NCBI GenBank assembly: GCA_035582835.1
Contig: JAYKAV010000311.1
Coordinates: 830,067 to 894,066, forward strand
Reading direction: 5' to 3'
Source: Phoebastria nigripes
Lineage: Eukaryota; Chordata; Aves; Procellariiformes; Diomedeidae
Length of the DNA stretch: 64,000 nucleotides
The translations under genes and the position numbers were made by a program. Every line of letters starts with the position of its first letter. The first letter of the stretch is position 1. Positions 62,701 through 64,000 of the stretch are shown in pieces. A model generated the notes under the pieces. It was not told the origin of the DNA. It did no database searches and was given only the letters and a program-made list of their open reading frames with translations.

Positions 62701-64000
62701 GATCTATGTCCATGTGATTTCATTACAAAGCATGTCTATTATTTTTTCTCTCTCGCTTGTGGACAAGCTTCGTTTTATCTGACAGCAGTGTGACAGAGCA
62801 AAAAGAAGTACTTCTGGGACCATTTAAATCAGATGGTCATATATTCCCTTTCTTTCGCTGTGTTATGCCTATTATTATTGCCTTTTTCTTCCTCTAAAAT
62901 AGCATCTGTAAGACCCACTAGATCAGTGTTGGTGCTTAACAACCGTTCTTTGAGAAAAAATGACAGTGAAAGTGTTTTATTCATTATCTCCTCTGTCATA
63001 AATCTCTAACTGGAGCAAAAATCCTGACCCTGAATCTTTCTCCAGAACTCATGAGCCCATGGCTATTCAGTTTTAATCGTGCTGTTCTGATGATTTATGG
63101 CATGGCCTTGGGTAAACTGAACCTCCACCTCAATTTCCCTGTCTTTAGCTGGAGATACTAATATTTCTCCTGCGGACAGCCTGAGAGCTAATCTGTGTAA
63201 GACTGCCTTGACAATGCACAGTCCTCAAGCCCTTGTCTAGCAGAATCTTAAAGTTTAGCTGTCACATACCTATATGACTCAGTAAGTCAAATAGTTGGCA
63301 AATAGTCCTTATTTATGGTGGGACTAAGTTTTGAGGGTCTTTTTAACGTACGTTTGTAAACTGACGTTTTTCAGTCTTATGGCTTGGATAGGCAATTTTG
63401 ATTATCTTATTTTTTGGGCTGGCAATATCAGACACGAGATGAAAAAGCTTTGAAAAAGGCCTTTGTTTGTAAGGGTGGATTATTCAGCTGTAGTTGGAGA
63501 CTATAACTTATTACAACACACTCTCCCCTGGCAGCTATAATAGACTGTAGAGCAAGTCCCACTGGAGCTCCAAAAAATCTGGGATGGGAGTCTGGCCAGA
63601 AAAACTCAAAGCCTTGAAGTATGTTCCATGGCAAGGAAAGAGAGGTTACTTTTCCCCTCAGGTTTCTTGCATTCATAAGTGATAATTACCATCAAAACAG
63701 AGAGAGAAGATAAATGCTGGATAAGCTGGCAAGGAAAGGACCCAAGTTGCTGTCCCCCCCAAACAGGAATGCCTGCCTAGCATATAGGATGGTGTGCTGA
63801 TTCGATAACAAAACAGAAAGTAGTTGAGGAGACTGTGCTTATTTTACAGTACGTGAAATAATAATGCCGCATCAAAAGATTGGAGGGTCATGCTGCAATT
63901 CCAGTGTTCATCTCAATTGTAAGCATGCCCTCATTAAGGAGTGGAAGTATCTTTAGATAGAAACAGGACAAATAAACCACTTAGGCTTTTGAAAAATATG
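62701..64000. other. Non-coding sequence at the right edge
   Basis: There is nothing identifiable. An 82-codon minus-strand open frame at 63428-63676 has no recognisable domain. No sequence resembling MYB exons was seen on the minus strand. Confidence 0.6.

Noticed and set aside
53266..64000. MYB 3' exons expected on the minus strand by synteny
   Set aside because: No sequence resembling the MYB C-terminal region or its exons was seen, so the gene presumably lies beyond the right edge.
1..64000. CRISPR arrays, bacterial operons, tRNA or rRNA genes, intact endogenous retrovirus
   Set aside because: None seen. The repeats present are homopolymers, small local duplications and CR1 fragments, and the gene structure is eukaryotic.

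Overview
This is a 64 kb piece of a bird nuclear genome from a short-read draft assembly. The avian call rests on CR1 retrotransposons, including one that ends in the octamer-type CR1 tail (attctatg atcctatg), low repeat density, AT-rich introns, and a vertebrate gene with small exons in large GT-AG introns. Many single Ns and two longer N runs (35 and 781 bases) mark it as draft sequence.

The only protein-coding gene I can support is the 3' end of AHI1 (jouberin, the Joubert-syndrome ciliary scaffold) on the + strand. Seven coding exons lie at 3040-3157, 26698-26756, 31309-31374, 33679-33841 (the SH3 domain), 35316-35416, 48123-48202 and 52321-52549 (stop codon). All junctions are GT-AG. The 816 bases splice into one uninterrupted frame of 271 codons plus stop. 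The N-terminal coiled-coil and WD40 exons must lie upstream of the window. A 3' UTR of about 0.7 kb with AATAAA signals follows.

Layout: 1-3039 is intron; 3158-26697 is a 23.5 kb intron holding an antisense CR1, an assembly gap and an Illumina-adapter-like stretch; 26757-35315 holds the small exons up to and including the SH3 exon; 35417-48122 is a 12.7 kb intron with an old CR1/L3-like relic and a younger CR1 interrupted by the large N gap; 48203-52320 is the last intron; 53266-64000 is non-coding sequence beyond AHI1, with a second old CR1/L3-like relic at about 61.9-62.7 kb. In other amniotes AHI1 lies tail-to-tail with MYB, so MYB would be expected beyond the right edge on the minus strand. 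No MYB exon was seen here. Several transcription-factor motif clusters in this interval are candidate regulatory elements only.

I found no new biological system. The most clear-cut unusual signal is technical: a poly-T run joined to an Illumina P5 adapter-like sequence at about 12.31-12.38 kb. The best biological leads are the roughly 48-base poly-T tract at the acceptor of a frame-shifting AHI1 exon, and the divergent lysine-rich AHI1 C-terminus.
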